NCBI GenBank assembly: GCA_018333075.1
Contig: BORH01000004.1
Span: 186,001-250,000, forward strand
Length of the DNA stretch: 64,000 nucleotides
From: Heyndrickxia sporothermodurans
GTDB lineage: Bacteria > Bacillota > Bacilli > Bacillales > Bacillaceae_C
Direction: 5' to 3'
Under the pieces are notes generated by a model. It was not told the origin of the DNA. It did no database searches and was given only the letters and a program-made list of their open reading frames with translations. This document shows positions 1 to 8,800 of the stretch, in pieces. Position 1 is the stretch's first letter. Every line of letters begins with the position of its first letter. The position numbers and the translations under genes were made by a program.

Positions 1-63
1 AGTTTTTTTCTATTTTTATTTCTATTCCGCATCAAAATGTCCACCCTCTGTGGAAAAAACGCT

Positions 64-106
64 CAAATGTCCATGAATGGTGCCTGACACCATTCATGGA
101 CATTTG
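64..106. repeat. Perfect 19-bp inverted repeat
   Basis: Two perfect 19-bp arms (64-82 and 88-106) are separated by a 5-base loop, CCTGA. A partial copy of the arm (AAATGTCC) occurs just upstream near 36-43. No run of T follows, so it is not a typical intrinsic terminator. The GGTGCCTGACACC core at the tip looks like a dispersed intergenic hairpin, but copy number cannot be judged from this window. Confidence 0.8.
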
Positions 107-345
107 TAAAAGCACCATTAAATAATGAAACCTTTTTATATTCATTACGTAAAAGTATAGTGAGGGGTAAGAAGAGGTGTTTTATTAGAAAAATTTAAGG
201 CTGTTGACATAATGCAGCTGTTTTTTGATTTTATATCATACGTCTTTTCTTATGAATCTTGTAATTGTACTTTGGTTAAAAGAAAAATTAAAGCCAAAGC
301 TTGCAATATACAAATGTTGATTAAGGATTAATGGAGGCACACAAC

Positions 346-2013
346 ATGTATTATCTTATTTCATTATTTGCTTTAACATTAAATCCATTTATTTGGAAAG
401 CGAATTATAAGAAAAAGTCCTTTTTATTTTTTCAAGGCTTTCGCTTAATTGTTGGAATTATTATTACTTTTATTCTTACGTATATTGGCCTTGTCGATCA
501 TACGTGGGAAGCATTTATTAGCTACGGGCTTTTTATCGTCGGCGTCTTTTTTCTTGCTGATATTCTTTTTATCCAAGTGAAGCGTGCTGCGATTACTCCC
601 TTTTTAGGAATTGCATTTATTGTTGCAGGTTTATATTTCACTTTTATTTATCCAATGACAATTACAAATGATAAATATGAATTTGTGAAACAAAAAGTAA
701 CAATTGAAAAGAAGGAAGTATCAGCCATTGATGAGCAGCATATTCCTGTTGTTCCAGAGAAATATGCAAGATATCGAAGTGAAAAATTATTAGGGGAGCT
801 TAAGCATTCCTCCTATTATGATTTAGGAGATTCAACCATTCAGAAAATTAATAATCACTTGTATTGGGTGACACCAATCGAATACACAGGCTTTTTTAAA
901 TGGTTAAAAGGTGCAAAGGTTCCAGGCTATATTAAAATGAGTGCCGAAGATGAACGGGCGGAGGCAGAGCTTATTAAAGCAGAAATGAGCTATGTTCCTT
1001 CTGCATATTTCGGGAAGGATGTAAAAAGACATGTTCGCGGAATTCATAAGGATATGATCCTATTAGATGTTAGCTTTGAACCAGATGATAAGGATCACCC
1101 TTATTATGTTATTCCGTATGGAAAATATGAAAAGTTCCGCAATATTATTGATGTGAAAGGGATATATTTAGTTGATCCGGTTACAGGAAAAACGGAGGAT
1201 TATTCAATGAATAATCTACCAGATTTCATTGACCATGCTATTCCAACAAATGTAGCAGAGGACTGGAATGAATGGTATGGAAAATATGTTCACGGATTTT
1301 GGAATTCCCATTTTTCACAAGAGGATGTTATGGTCCCAACTAAATGGGAAGGCGTAGATGAAGTGAATGGTGTCTTTAATAAAGATCTTCAATTGCAATG
1401 GTTTACTGATTTTACCCGACCAAAATCAGGTAGTGGATCAATGGTAAGCTATTCTATTCTAAATGCAAGGACAGGAAAGTTTACTTTCTTTACTGAAGGA
1501 AATGGTTTATTAAATGGAAAATCTGCGATGAATGTTGCAGAAAAAACTTTTAGAGCAAATAAATATGAAGCAGGTACACCAATTCTCTATACCATCTATG
1601 GCCAATTTACATGGGTTGTCCCACTAATGGACTCAAACCATGTGTTTAGGGAAATGATGCTCATTAATGCTAAGGATGAAAAAGTATATAGTACCGGTGA
1701 TACGAAACGATCATTATTTGATGATTACAAGTATGCAATCGCAACAAAACTTGGAAATGATGAAACAACACCTACTGATAAAGCACTATTAAAGTCTTTA
1801 AAAGGAAGCATTACACACGTATATAAAGCAGAAACAGATCGTGGAACAGCTGTTAAGTTTATGATAAAAGGCAGCAATAAAATCTTTGTCGTTCAGTCAA
1901 ATGATTTTCCGTATTCTATTTTTATCGAAAAAGGAACATCTGTTGAATTTAGCTATATAGATACGAATGAAACAATTGCTTCAGTTAACGGTGAGTTTAA
2001 AATAAACGAATAG
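346..2013 (+). CDS. Uncharacterised membrane protein with large extracytoplasmic domain
   Basis: I do not recognise the family. The first 110 residues hold about four hydrophobic segments. A hydrophilic region of about 440 residues follows and is probably outside the membrane. It is rich in aromatic residues and contains no catalytic motif that I recognise. An in-frame ATG lies 15 bases upstream at 331, but a GGAGG at 333-337 sits 8 bases before the ATG at 346, so I chose 346. An intrinsic terminator follows directly, which suggests a single-gene transcript. Confidence 0.75.
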   Translation: MYYLISLFALTLNPFIWKANYKKKSFLFFQGFRLIVGIIITFILTYIGLVDHTWEAFISYGLFIVGVFFLADILFIQVKRAAITPFLGIAFIVAGLYFTFIYPMTITNDKYEFVKQKVTIEKKEVSAIDEQHIPVVPEKYARYRSEKLLGELKHSSYYDLGDSTIQKINNHLYWVTPIEYTGFFKWLKGAKVPGYIKMSAEDERAEAELIKAEMSYVPSAYFGKDVKRHVRGIHKDMILLDVSFEPDDKDHPYYVIPYGKYEKFRNIIDVKGIYLVDPVTGKTEDYSMNNLPDFIDHAIPTNVAEDWNEWYGKYVHGFWNSHFSQEDVMVPTKWEGVDEVNGVFNKDLQLQWFTDFTRPKSGSGSMVSYSILNARTGKFTFFTEGNGLLNGKSAMNVAEKTFRANKYEAGTPILYTIYGQFTWVVPLMDSNHVFREMMLINAKDEKVYSTGDTKRSLFDDYKYAIATKLGNDETTPTDKALLKSLKGSITHVYKAETDRGTAVKFMIKGSNKIFVVQSNDFPYSIFIEKGTSVEFSYIDTNETIASVNGEFKINE

Positions 2014-2022
2014 ATTGAAATC

Positions 2023-2056
2023 AAAAGGACAGCGTTACGAGCTGTCCTTTTTTTTT
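2023..2056 (+). terminator. Intrinsic terminator of the membrane protein gene
   Basis: An 11-bp stem (2023-2033 with 2041-2051) built on GGACAGC/GCTGTCC with a 7-base loop runs into a long T tract. Confidence 0.9.
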
Positions 2057-2173
2057 TTGAATAAATGAATGAACATAAATCATTAGAAGTGTTTAATTGT
2101 GGAAATTTTTTCTCAAGGAAAATAAATGAACAGCTTTTTGAAGATAAAAAGTGGACGAATTGATGAAAAAGTA

Positions 2174-2281
2174 TTAATGATTGTCATCAATTACTTTTCT
2201 AGAAAAAAACGTCCAAATAAGGATGAAAGAACAAGAAACAAGAACTTCCATAAGAAATAATGTATTTAAAATAATTCCCAT
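2174..2281 (-). CDS. Possible 35-residue single-span membrane peptide
   Basis: Reading leftward, a GGAGGTG ribosome binding site sits 6-7 bases before ATG at 2281. It opens a 35-codon frame ending in TAA. Residues 3-26 are almost entirely hydrophobic (start MGIILNTLFLMEVL) and the tail is short and charged (SRKVIDDNH), as expected for a one-pass membrane peptide. It lies alone between the upstream terminator and rsiX. No family is recognised. The good start signal and the hydrophobic composition are the only support. Confidence 0.45.
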   Translation of the reverse strand: MGIILNTLFLMEVLVSCSFILIWTFFSRKVIDDNH

Positions 2282-2489
2282 TATAGCACCTCCAAATTGA
2301 ATGAGAATTTCATGTATTTTTATTTTAATTTGATACTACTAAGGAAAGTTGAACAAAAGGTAAAGATTTATTAAAGATTATATTTTAGGGGGAATTAAAA
2401 ATGCACTTTTAATAATGAAAAACTTATATTTCTATAATAACATCTTCACCAGCAAATATTAAGGTTATACTTTAAGTTTTTAGGAGGTA

Positions 2490-2515
2490 TAAAAAAAGAC
2501 GGATAAATACCGTCT
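2490..2515 (-). terminator. Terminator of sigX-rsiX
   Basis: On the minus strand a short stem AGACGG/CCGTCT is followed by seven T residues. The stem overlaps the rsiX stop codon. Confidence 0.7.
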
Positions 2516-3680
2516 AATGTAAAATTACTGGATTCGGGGCAGTTGGAACTGGAATTTCTGTATTAAATTCTATTTCTCCAATTTGTTCTATTTTTGAGTT
2601 TTCAGCACCTGTAAAGGTAACGGATTTATATCCAAATTCACGAGCAGTGAGTAATAGACTATCCAACATGATGATAAAAATATGATTATTTAAAAGCCCT
2701 GAATCCTTCGTAAAGGTAATGGTAACGTGCTTAGTTTTTTCATTCGTATCCACATTTTCTATATCTACTCCTCCAGGAATCGGGGGATGTAGAGGTGCTT
2801 TCAATTTAAAATTCTCACTTTCCATATGGGTAATCGCATCTAAAATCGTTTTAAATTGTTGATTAGACCGCGTTAAAAAAACGGGATAATTTTCATCGTA
2901 CATATACTCAAAAAAAGCGCTATGACCTACATCATTAATAGATACTGACGTTTTTGTTTCACCAGCAATGATTGCTCCAGATTTTCTGTTTGTTTGAAAT
3001 TCGAGTGCTTCTATATTTTGATATCGAAACGATTCCTCCAAGGATTTCAGAAAAGTTTTTCCGGTGGATGAGGAGTCTAAAGAAGTTTTCTGTCGAAGAT
3101 CAATGATTGCTTTTTCTTTATTATTATTCTCTGCAACAGATATGGATTTAATATGATTAAATGGGGCTGGTAATAGTCCCCAATCCTGATTTGCAATTTC
3201 TTCATTTTTAGTATTCATTTGTTGAATGGCTGGAACTTCTTTTTTTGTTGTAAGAACACTAATAGGAACGATGATATTTCCACCTTTTGCACCTAACAGC
3301 CCAAATGTAATGAAATTTTGATCTGATTGAACGGCATAACGAGTTAATGTATCTGAAAAAATATTCGGTTGATTGGAGAGATTGTTTGAAGAATCTAAAG
3401 CTTCTACAATTTGCCCCTTTTCTTGAATACTTTTACTGCTTTTATCCTTGCTAGTTGGTGCTGAAAAAAGGAATAAAGAGGAGCTGATAATGAAAACAAC
3501 TGTAATCGCTCCAAGAGATGCTACTGTAGGAAAAAACCAAGCTATTTGTCTCTTCTTCTTTAAATTTGGTGTAATGGATTGGTAAATATCTTCTGGCTTC
3601 CTATAATCTTTTACGACTGGAAATTGTTCAAGCATTTTTTCTATATCGTATATTTTATCGTTCCAACCGAATTTTTCCAC
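2514..3680 (-). CDS. rsiX: Anti-sigma-X factor RsiX
   Basis: A membrane-anchored negative regulator that would hold SigX at the membrane. It has a cytoplasmic N-terminal region of about 45 residues, one transmembrane segment at about 48-72, and an extracytoplasmic domain to residue 388. The B. subtilis protein is of similar length (about 370). Its first codons overlap the end of sigX by 26 bases, the same overlapping arrangement as in B. subtilis, which implies translational coupling. The identification rests on this arrangement, the topology and the C-terminal pattern; the sigX neighbour makes it secure. Confidence 0.85.
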   Translation of the reverse strand: MEKFGWNDKIYDIEKMLEQFPVVKDYRKPEDIYQSITPNLKKKRQIAWFFPTVASLGAITVVFIISSSLFLFSAPTSKDKSSKSIQEKGQIVEALDSSNNLSNQPNIFSDTLTRYAVQSDQNFITFGLLGAKGGNIIVPISVLTTKKEVPAIQQMNTKNEEIANQDWGLLPAPFNHIKSISVAENNNKEKAIIDLRQKTSLDSSSTGKTFLKSLEESFRYQNIEALEFQTNRKSGAIIAGETKTSVSINDVGHSAFFEYMYDENYPVFLTRSNQQFKTILDAITHMESENFKLKAPLHPPIPGGVDIENVDTNEKTKHVTITFTKDSGLLNNHIFIIMLDSLLLTAREFGYKSVTFTGAENSKIEQIGEIEFNTEIPVPTAPNPVILH

Positions 3681-4206
3681 AGTTTGTACCTCCTTTCTTT
3701 AGTTCATTTTCGATTAATCCCCTCAATGCCTTAAGGGCTCTATGCTGAGTTGTTTTCACCTTCCCCTCAGACCACCCCAAAACTGAAGAAGTTTCTAGGA
3801 TGGTTAGTGATTGAATATATCTTAAAATGATAACCATTCGATGATCCAACTTGCATTTATCTAAACAACGATACATTAATTGGATGGATTCATTTTGTAA
3901 TGTTATATCTTCTGGAAGAGGGGAATGATCACTAATTTGATTCATTTCTAAGTCAAATGTATCTGCTAATCGATGCTTCCATCTTTTTTGTTTTCTAAAA
4001 AAATCAATGGCAACATGCTTGGCTATAGAAAAAATCCATGTTTTTTCACTGCTTCTATTTTCAAATTGATGATAGGATTTTAATACACGTATATAAACTT
4101 CTTGTGCTAAATCTTCTGCTTGTTCTCGATTTTTAACCATATAAAATAAAAACTGAAACAAGCTTTGATGGTATTTTTCATAAATATCATAAAATTGTTT
4201 CTCCAT
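3655..4206 (-). CDS. sigX: ECF RNA polymerase sigma factor SigX
   Basis: A 183-residue sigma-70 family factor of the extracytoplasmic function class. Region 2 is visible at about residues 10-75, with the core-binding pattern QAEDLAQEVYIRVL and the -10 recognition stretch around SSEKTWIFSIAKHVAIDFFR. Region 4 (about 110-165) ends in the helix-turn-helix SSVLGWSEGKVKTTQHRALKA. These stretches match B. subtilis SigX closely. SigX there controls cell-envelope charge and cationic peptide resistance genes. ATG at 4206 follows a run of G that serves as ribosome binding site. The sigX-rsiX operon is probably autoregulated, though I could not assign the promoter. Confidence 0.92.
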   Translation of the reverse strand: MEKQFYDIYEKYHQSLFQFLFYMVKNREQAEDLAQEVYIRVLKSYHQFENRSSEKTWIFSIAKHVAIDFFRKQKRWKHRLADTFDLEMNQISDHSPLPEDITLQNESIQLMYRCLDKCKLDHRMVIILRYIQSLTILETSSVLGWSEGKVKTTQHRALKALRGLIENELKKGGTNCGKIRLER

Positions 4207-4336
4207 CGCTAAACCCCCCTAAATACATTAGTCGTATTTAAAATGAAAAGGTTACAAAAAATAAAAAAATTTAATTTAAATGTAATAGAGGTTGGCAAGG
4301 AATAGGACTTCTGTTGGTAAAAAAGTTGAGAATATA

Positions 4337-4375
4337 AAAAATCATGCTCATCGAGACATTGAGCATGATTTTTTA
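4337..4375. terminator. Strong bidirectional hairpin upstream of sigX
   Basis: A 14-bp perfect stem (4337-4350 with 4360-4373) is flanked by A and T runs on both sides, so it could terminate transcription either way. On the minus strand it would protect sigX from read-through. Confidence 0.7.
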
Positions 4376-4575
4376 TTGATAGGAAATGATAAAACATTTG
4401 CTTGTCGGGGCTGACAAGATTCTTACGCATTTGTTCTTGATACAAATTTTACAAGAATGCTCTATCTACTTCACAGCATCAATCGCGTTAATTAGCCTAT
4501 GATTCTTTACTTTTACATACGTAACTTTTATTTTTCAGTCTGTTTTAAATCGCCTAATGGAACAGAAAACTCAAA

Positions 4576-4970
4576 TTAACGTACATTCATTTTTTTGTAA
4601 ATTAGTTTGCCCCTTGCCTGATTCCAATCTAATAAGCTACCACTAACTGCATCAGGCTGAGCTATCTTGCCTTTATATTAATGTAAATACTTCGTTTAAA
4701 TAACTTACTAGTTTCTTTTTAGTATTAAACTCTCGGCAAAAAAAGCGATAGTCCGTCCCCTTGTATTTAAATATTTTTTGAGGACAAGAAGTATGGTTAA
4801 CCTCCAGGTTATGCCCAGTCATCGTACACCAATAATGATTACGAGCATTTTTGGCGATAGAAAGTGCTTTACTAGTTGTTAAAAAATTATTTGATGTTGC
4901 TGTGCTGAAGCTTCCACACTCAAGGCAAGAAAACCAACTGCCAAAATCAATATGGAAAAGATTTTTTCAT
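4576..4970 (-). pseudogene. Frameshifted gene for a small secreted protein
   Basis: An AGGAGG lies 5 bases before ATG at 4970, but that frame stops after seven codons. One base off, the reading gives a textbook signal peptide (IFSILILAVGFLALSVEASA). A second frame then reads LTTSKALSIAKNARNHYWC, CPQKIFKYKGTDYRFFCREF and KKKLVSYLNEVF to a stop at 4673. A third gives QPDAVSGSLLDWNQARGKL to 4576. Three frames that each look coding in order point to one gene broken by two or more indels; the first could be loss of one A in the A run after the ATG. The Cys pattern and the YKGTDYRFFC stretch recall YHS-like metal-binding domains, but this is a guess. Confidence 0.5.
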
Positions 4971-5054
4971 TAATATTCCTCCTAAATTTTCAATTTAAAG
5001 TATTTGGCGAAGGAATATTATGAAAGTTGCAAATTCATTTGTATTTTGCAGTAC

Positions 5055-6314
5055 TTACACTTTTTTTACATGGAAGAACTTTGTTAAGAGCCATGGTCCC
5101 TCAGGAAAGCCAAGGGTGAGCTGCCAAGCACCAACACCTTCTAATTGATTTTGACGTACTAATTGCATTTTTCGACTAATACTTCTTGCGTCATCAAACC
5201 ATATTTCATGCCTAATTCCTTGCTCATCCACATAATGAAAATAGGGTGATTGATTTTCAACAGAGTATTGTATGGGTACTTGGTATTTCATGGCAAGATG
5301 TACGGCATCCTGGTTAGATATTCCGCGATATACAGTACCTGCTTTATATGGAAGTGTCCAATTATATCCATAAAAAGGGAGACCTATTAAAATTTTATTT
5401 CTCGGTATTTTTTCTAAGGCAAATTGTATTGTTTGTCTAACTTCATTAATAGGAGCAACCGGTCCAGGTTCACTTGCCCCATGATGCCAATCGTAAGCCA
5501 TAATAAATACTAGGTCTACTACCGAACCAATTCCTCCATAATCATAGCCCTTTAGCCAAGGAATTGCATCATTTGTTTTTGCTGGTACGGCAATGCTCAA
5601 ATGTCTAGCAGACGGTTTTAGGCGATCCCTTAGCTCCCGTAAAAAGCCGGTATATAAATCCCTGTCTTCAGCGCGGTTTCCTTCAAAATCAATATTTACC
5701 CCTGCATATCCTTTGGTAGTTACAACATTAACAATATTATTAATAAGATTTTGCCTTAATGTAGGATTGTTTAGTACTTGATGTGTCAACTGTGAGCTAA
5801 ATCCAGATGCTGTTAAATTGGTGACCGTCATAAGAGGATTTACTCTTCGTGACCACGCTGTTTTTATAGCCGTAGCATCATTGATATCATTCAAGGAACC
5901 ATCGCTAGAAAAATGGTATTCAAATAGGGCAATATACGTCATATATGGGGAAAAATCATTAATTAACGTTTCATCGGATTCAGGGGTTCGTAGAACATAA
6001 TATCCTAAGCTAGTAGCATTGTAATTTGATATATTAGGGATATTTATTTTCATGCCTGCCTGTAAACGGGAAGGGTTGACTGAAGGATTTGCACTACTTA
6101 AGCTTTCAAGAGATACAAAGGCCATATTGGCAATAGAATAAAAACTATCCCCAGGCTGAACTGTGTAGGTGTATGTAGGAATGACTAATGCTTGCCCCGG
6201 AACAACATTTGTCTGTTTCAGCCCATTGGCTAATCGAATTTGATCAACAGAAACAGAATATTTTGAGCTAATTTTAAATAATGAATCACCAGTTTGTACC
6301 GTATAAATGAACAT
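5055..6314 (-). CDS. sleL: Spore cortex N-acetylglucosaminidase, LysM plus GH18 (SleL/YaaH type)
   Basis: The 419-residue protein has two N-terminal LysM peptidoglycan-binding repeats (about 1-46 and 48-93), each with the (Y)TVQxGDS start. A glycoside hydrolase family 18 barrel follows. The GH18 catalytic strand reads AGVNIDFEGN, with Asp209 and acid Glu211; the C-terminal barrel strands include LIGLPFYGYNW. Length and order match B. subtilis YaaH (427 residues) and Bacillus SleL, which cut spore cortex peptidoglycan after SleB/CwlJ act. There is no signal peptide, as in YaaH, which is deposited in the forespore-surrounding layers from the mother cell. The ATG at 6314 follows a GGAGGG. Confidence 0.9.
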   Translation of the reverse strand: MFIYTVQTGDSLFKISSKYSVSVDQIRLANGLKQTNVVPGQALVIPTYTYTVQPGDSFYSIANMAFVSLESLSSANPSVNPSRLQAGMKINIPNISNYNATSLGYYVLRTPESDETLINDFSPYMTYIALFEYHFSSDGSLNDINDATAIKTAWSRRVNPLMTVTNLTASGFSSQLTHQVLNNPTLRQNLINNIVNVVTTKGYAGVNIDFEGNRAEDRDLYTGFLRELRDRLKPSARHLSIAVPAKTNDAIPWLKGYDYGGIGSVVDLVFIMAYDWHHGASEPGPVAPINEVRQTIQFALEKIPRNKILIGLPFYGYNWTLPYKAGTVYRGISNQDAVHLAMKYQVPIQYSVENQSPYFHYVDEQGIRHEIWFDDARSISRKMQLVRQNQLEGVGAWQLTLGFPEGPWLLTKFFHVKKV

Positions 6315-6492
6315 GTTATCAACTCCCTCCTGTAAATAATTATATGTTTGAATAGCTTGTTAACATACATAAGTAAGAATGTTATTTTGATATATTTTTT
6401 AAGTTAATATTTATTTACAAAAATAACTAAAATGAAATAATATTTTCTTGCAAAGGTAACTTTATCTTATATAAAAATAATAAAAAAACTAA

Positions 6493-6539
6493 TTGAAAAC
6501 GAATCTCATTGTCGTGTATAATGATAATGGTTTTCATTA
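6493..6539 (+). promoter_or_regulatory. sigma-A promoter with Fur box for the efe operon
   Basis: TTGAAA (6493-6498) and TATAAT (6517-6522) are separated by 18 bp. The sequence TGATAATGGTTTTCATTA (6522-6539) overlaps the -10 end and matches the Fur consensus TGATAATnATTATCA with few differences. Repression by Fur with iron is inferred from the site and the downstream iron-uptake genes. Confidence 0.8.
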
Positions 6540-6566
6540 CATATAAAGTGAAGGGGAAATAATTTT

Positions 6567-7409
6567 ATGAAAATGCTAGGACTCTCCTCAGCAATATTAA
6601 TATCTATAAGTCTACTTTTCGGTTGTTCTGCAAATGAACCGAAAAATAATGATACAAAACCTAAAAAGAACACAGCCGAAGCACCTAAAATGGAAGATGT
6701 GACAAAGGCTTACCATAACTTTGCAATTAGTGAGATTGACCAATTTGTTAAAGCAACAGAGGAATTTACTAATGCAGTAAAAAATGGAGATATTGAAAAA
6801 GCGAAGGAAATTTATCCGACTGCACGTATGTATTATGAGCGTTCAGAACCAATTGCGGAAAGCTTTGGAGATCTTGATCCAAAAATTGATGCACGTGAAG
6901 GCGATGTGAAGGAAGAGGAATGGACAGGGTATCATCGAATTGAGAAAGGTCTTTGGAAAGAAAACACCACAAAGGGATATGAAAAATATGCTGATCAACT
7001 GCTGAAGGATGCAAAGCTGCTTCGTGCAAAAGTTGAGACAGTAGAGGTTACTCCAGATGTATTAGTAACTGGTGCAGTAGATTTATTGAATGAAGTATCG
7101 ACATCTAAAGTAACTGGAGAAGAAGATCGCTATTCACATACAGATTTATATGATTTTGCAGCAAATGTACAGGGTGCTGAAAAGATTTACGAATTATTAA
7201 AACCTGAACTCGAGAAAAAAGATAAAGACTTATCGAAAAAAATTGAGGATCATTTTATACAAGTAAATCAATTATTAGAAAAACATAATAAAGATGGCAA
7301 ATATGTTCTTTATACCCAATTAAAAAAATCTGAAGTAAAACAATTAAGTCAAGCGATTGATGCTCTTGCAGAACCACTATCACAACTTGGAATTGTCTTG
7401 GAGGGATAA
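6567..7409 (+). CDS. efeO: EfeO/EfeM-like iron-uptake lipoprotein (imelysin/M75 fold)
   Basis: The signal peptide ends in the lipobox LFGC, so the protein should be lipid-anchored outside the membrane. The mature part (about 21-280) is an imelysin-type helical domain with the conserved HxxE motif as HRIE in GYHRIEKGLW. In Efe systems this component binds iron and passes it to the permease EfeU. At 280 residues it lacks the N-terminal cupredoxin domain found in longer EfeO proteins such as B. subtilis YwbM, so it is closer to the short EfeM form. It is first in the operon directly after the Fur-box promoter; its last codons carry the ribosome binding site of efeB. Confidence 0.88.
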   Translation: MKMLGLSSAILISISLLFGCSANEPKNNDTKPKKNTAEAPKMEDVTKAYHNFAISEIDQFVKATEEFTNAVKNGDIEKAKEIYPTARMYYERSEPIAESFGDLDPKIDAREGDVKEEEWTGYHRIEKGLWKENTTKGYEKYADQLLKDAKLLRAKVETVEVTPDVLVTGAVDLLNEVSTSKVTGEEDRYSHTDLYDFAANVQGAEKIYELLKPELEKKDKDLSKKIEDHFIQVNQLLEKHNKDGKYVLYTQLKKSEVKQLSQAIDALAEPLSQLGIVLEG

Positions 7410-7411
7410 AG

Positions 7412-8716
7412 TTGTCTAAAACAGCCAAAGACCAAGGGAACGAATCTTCATTTATGGATAAACAAATCACCCGTAGAGATGTACTAAAGTATACGGGTAT
7501 CGGAGGCATGGGGGTTCTTATTGGATCATCAGGCCTTGGCTGTGTTCTTGCGATGACTGATAAGTGGCAAAAAAGATCTGCAAAGTCTGCTAATAAAAAT
7601 GAAATTGTTCCTTTCCATGGGAAGCATCAAGCAGGTGTAGTGACTCCAGTACAAAATAACATATATTTCGTCTCGATGGATGTTACAGCATCGAGCAAGA
7701 ATGAATTAAAGCAGTTATTTAAAGATTGGACAGAAGCTATTTCCCATATGACTTCAGGAAATCCTGTTGGTGAAACCTCAAGCAATCATTATATTCCTCC
7801 GAAGGATACTGGGGAGGCAATGGGATTATCGCCTTCTAATTTAACTGTCACTATTGGTGTAGGTCCTAGTCTCTTTGTGAAAGATGGAAAGGATCGCTTT
7901 AGGTTAAAAAATAAACAACCAAAGGAATTGGTTGATCTGCCAAAATTTCCTTTTGATGCACTAGAAGAGGAATGGTCAGGGGGAGATGTATGTATCCAGG
8001 CTTGTGCGGATGATCTCCAAGTTGCCTTTCATTCAGTCAGAAATTTAGTCCGTATAGCAAGAGGGAAGGCGACTATTCGTTGGGCACAAACAGGTTTTCA
8101 ACGTACAAAGCAAGCAGATCCGAAGCAGGGAACTCCTCGAAACCTTTTTGGCTTTAAGGATGGGACAGGAAATCCAGATACAACTAGTAAACAAGAGATG
8201 AATAAGCATATTTGGGTTCAAAATGGTGATGGACCAAATTGGTTAGTAAATGGGACCTATTTAATTGTAAGACGAGTTCAAATGCATATTGAAGTATGGG
8301 ATCGTTCTACATTAAAGGATCAAGAGGATACATTCGGACGTTATCGTGATAGTGGCGCTCCTTTAGGAAAGAAAAAGGAATTTGATTCAGTTGATCTTGA
8401 TTTGAAGGATGAAAACGGAAATCATGTCATTCCTGCTAGTGCACATGTACGATTAGCAAAAGGAAACGGAAAAGAAATTATTTTAAGACGTTCCTTCTCA
8501 TATACAAATGGAATGGATATTAAAACAGGAAGTTTTGATGCAGGATTACTTTTTATTAGCTTTCAGCGAAAACCAAGTAAGCAGTTTATTCCAATTCAAG
8601 AGCGACTTGCGAAGATGGATAAATTAAACGAATATACGGTTCACCGTGGCAGTGCTATTTTTGCTTGTCTGCCAGGAACGACAAATGGCGGTTATATTGG
8701 TGAAACGTTATTTTAA
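7412..8716 (+). CDS. efeB: EfeB deferrochelatase/peroxidase, DyP-type, Tat-exported
   Basis: A DyP-type haem peroxidase of 434 residues. The N terminus has a twin-arginine signal (TRRDVLKYTG then a hydrophobic stretch ending GLGCVLA), so it is exported folded with haem. The DyP signature GxxDG appears as GFKDGTGNPD at about residue 246. B. subtilis YwbN (about 416 residues) is the equivalent Tat substrate. EfeB oxidises ferrous to ferric iron for the EfeU permease. Translation starts at TTG 7412, two bases after the efeO stop, with GGAGGG overlapping the end of efeO, so the two genes are probably translationally coupled. Confidence 0.9.
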   Translation: MSKTAKDQGNESSFMDKQITRRDVLKYTGIGGMGVLIGSSGLGCVLAMTDKWQKRSAKSANKNEIVPFHGKHQAGVVTPVQNNIYFVSMDVTASSKNELKQLFKDWTEAISHMTSGNPVGETSSNHYIPPKDTGEAMGLSPSNLTVTIGVGPSLFVKDGKDRFRLKNKQPKELVDLPKFPFDALEEEWSGGDVCIQACADDLQVAFHSVRNLVRIARGKATIRWAQTGFQRTKQADPKQGTPRNLFGFKDGTGNPDTTSKQEMNKHIWVQNGDGPNWLVNGTYLIVRRVQMHIEVWDRSTLKDQEDTFGRYRDSGAPLGKKKEFDSVDLDLKDENGNHVIPASAHVRLAKGNGKEIILRRSFSYTNGMDIKTGSFDAGLLFISFQRKPSKQFIPIQERLAKMDKLNEYTVHRGSAIFACLPGTTNGGYIGETLF

Positions 8717-8743
8717 TGAAATTTAAAGTATATACAAAAAAGT

Positions 8744-8767
8744 GAAATCGGCTGTTATGCCGATTTC
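8744..8767 (+). terminator. Intercistronic hairpin between efeB and efeU
   Basis: A perfect 9-bp stem GAAATCGGC/GCCGATTTC with a 6-base loop sits in the 84-bp gap. The T run after it is broken (TTCT), so partial termination or mRNA processing is more likely than full termination. Confidence 0.55.
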
Positions 8768-8800
8768 TTCTAGTCTAACCTCTAGAAAGGGGAAATACTT

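Noticed and set aside
331-345. Start of the first membrane protein at ATG 331
   Set aside because: The sequence right after this ATG is itself the GGAGG that serves ATG 346, so 346 is the better start.
4209-4445. 78-codon minus-strand open frame upstream of sigX
   Set aside because: It runs through the strong hairpin at 4337-4375 and the sigX ribosome binding region. The composition is not convincing.
6769-7029. Open frames on the strand opposite efeO and other strong genes
   Set aside because: They are antisense shadows of clearly coding genes with no ribosome binding site or family match.
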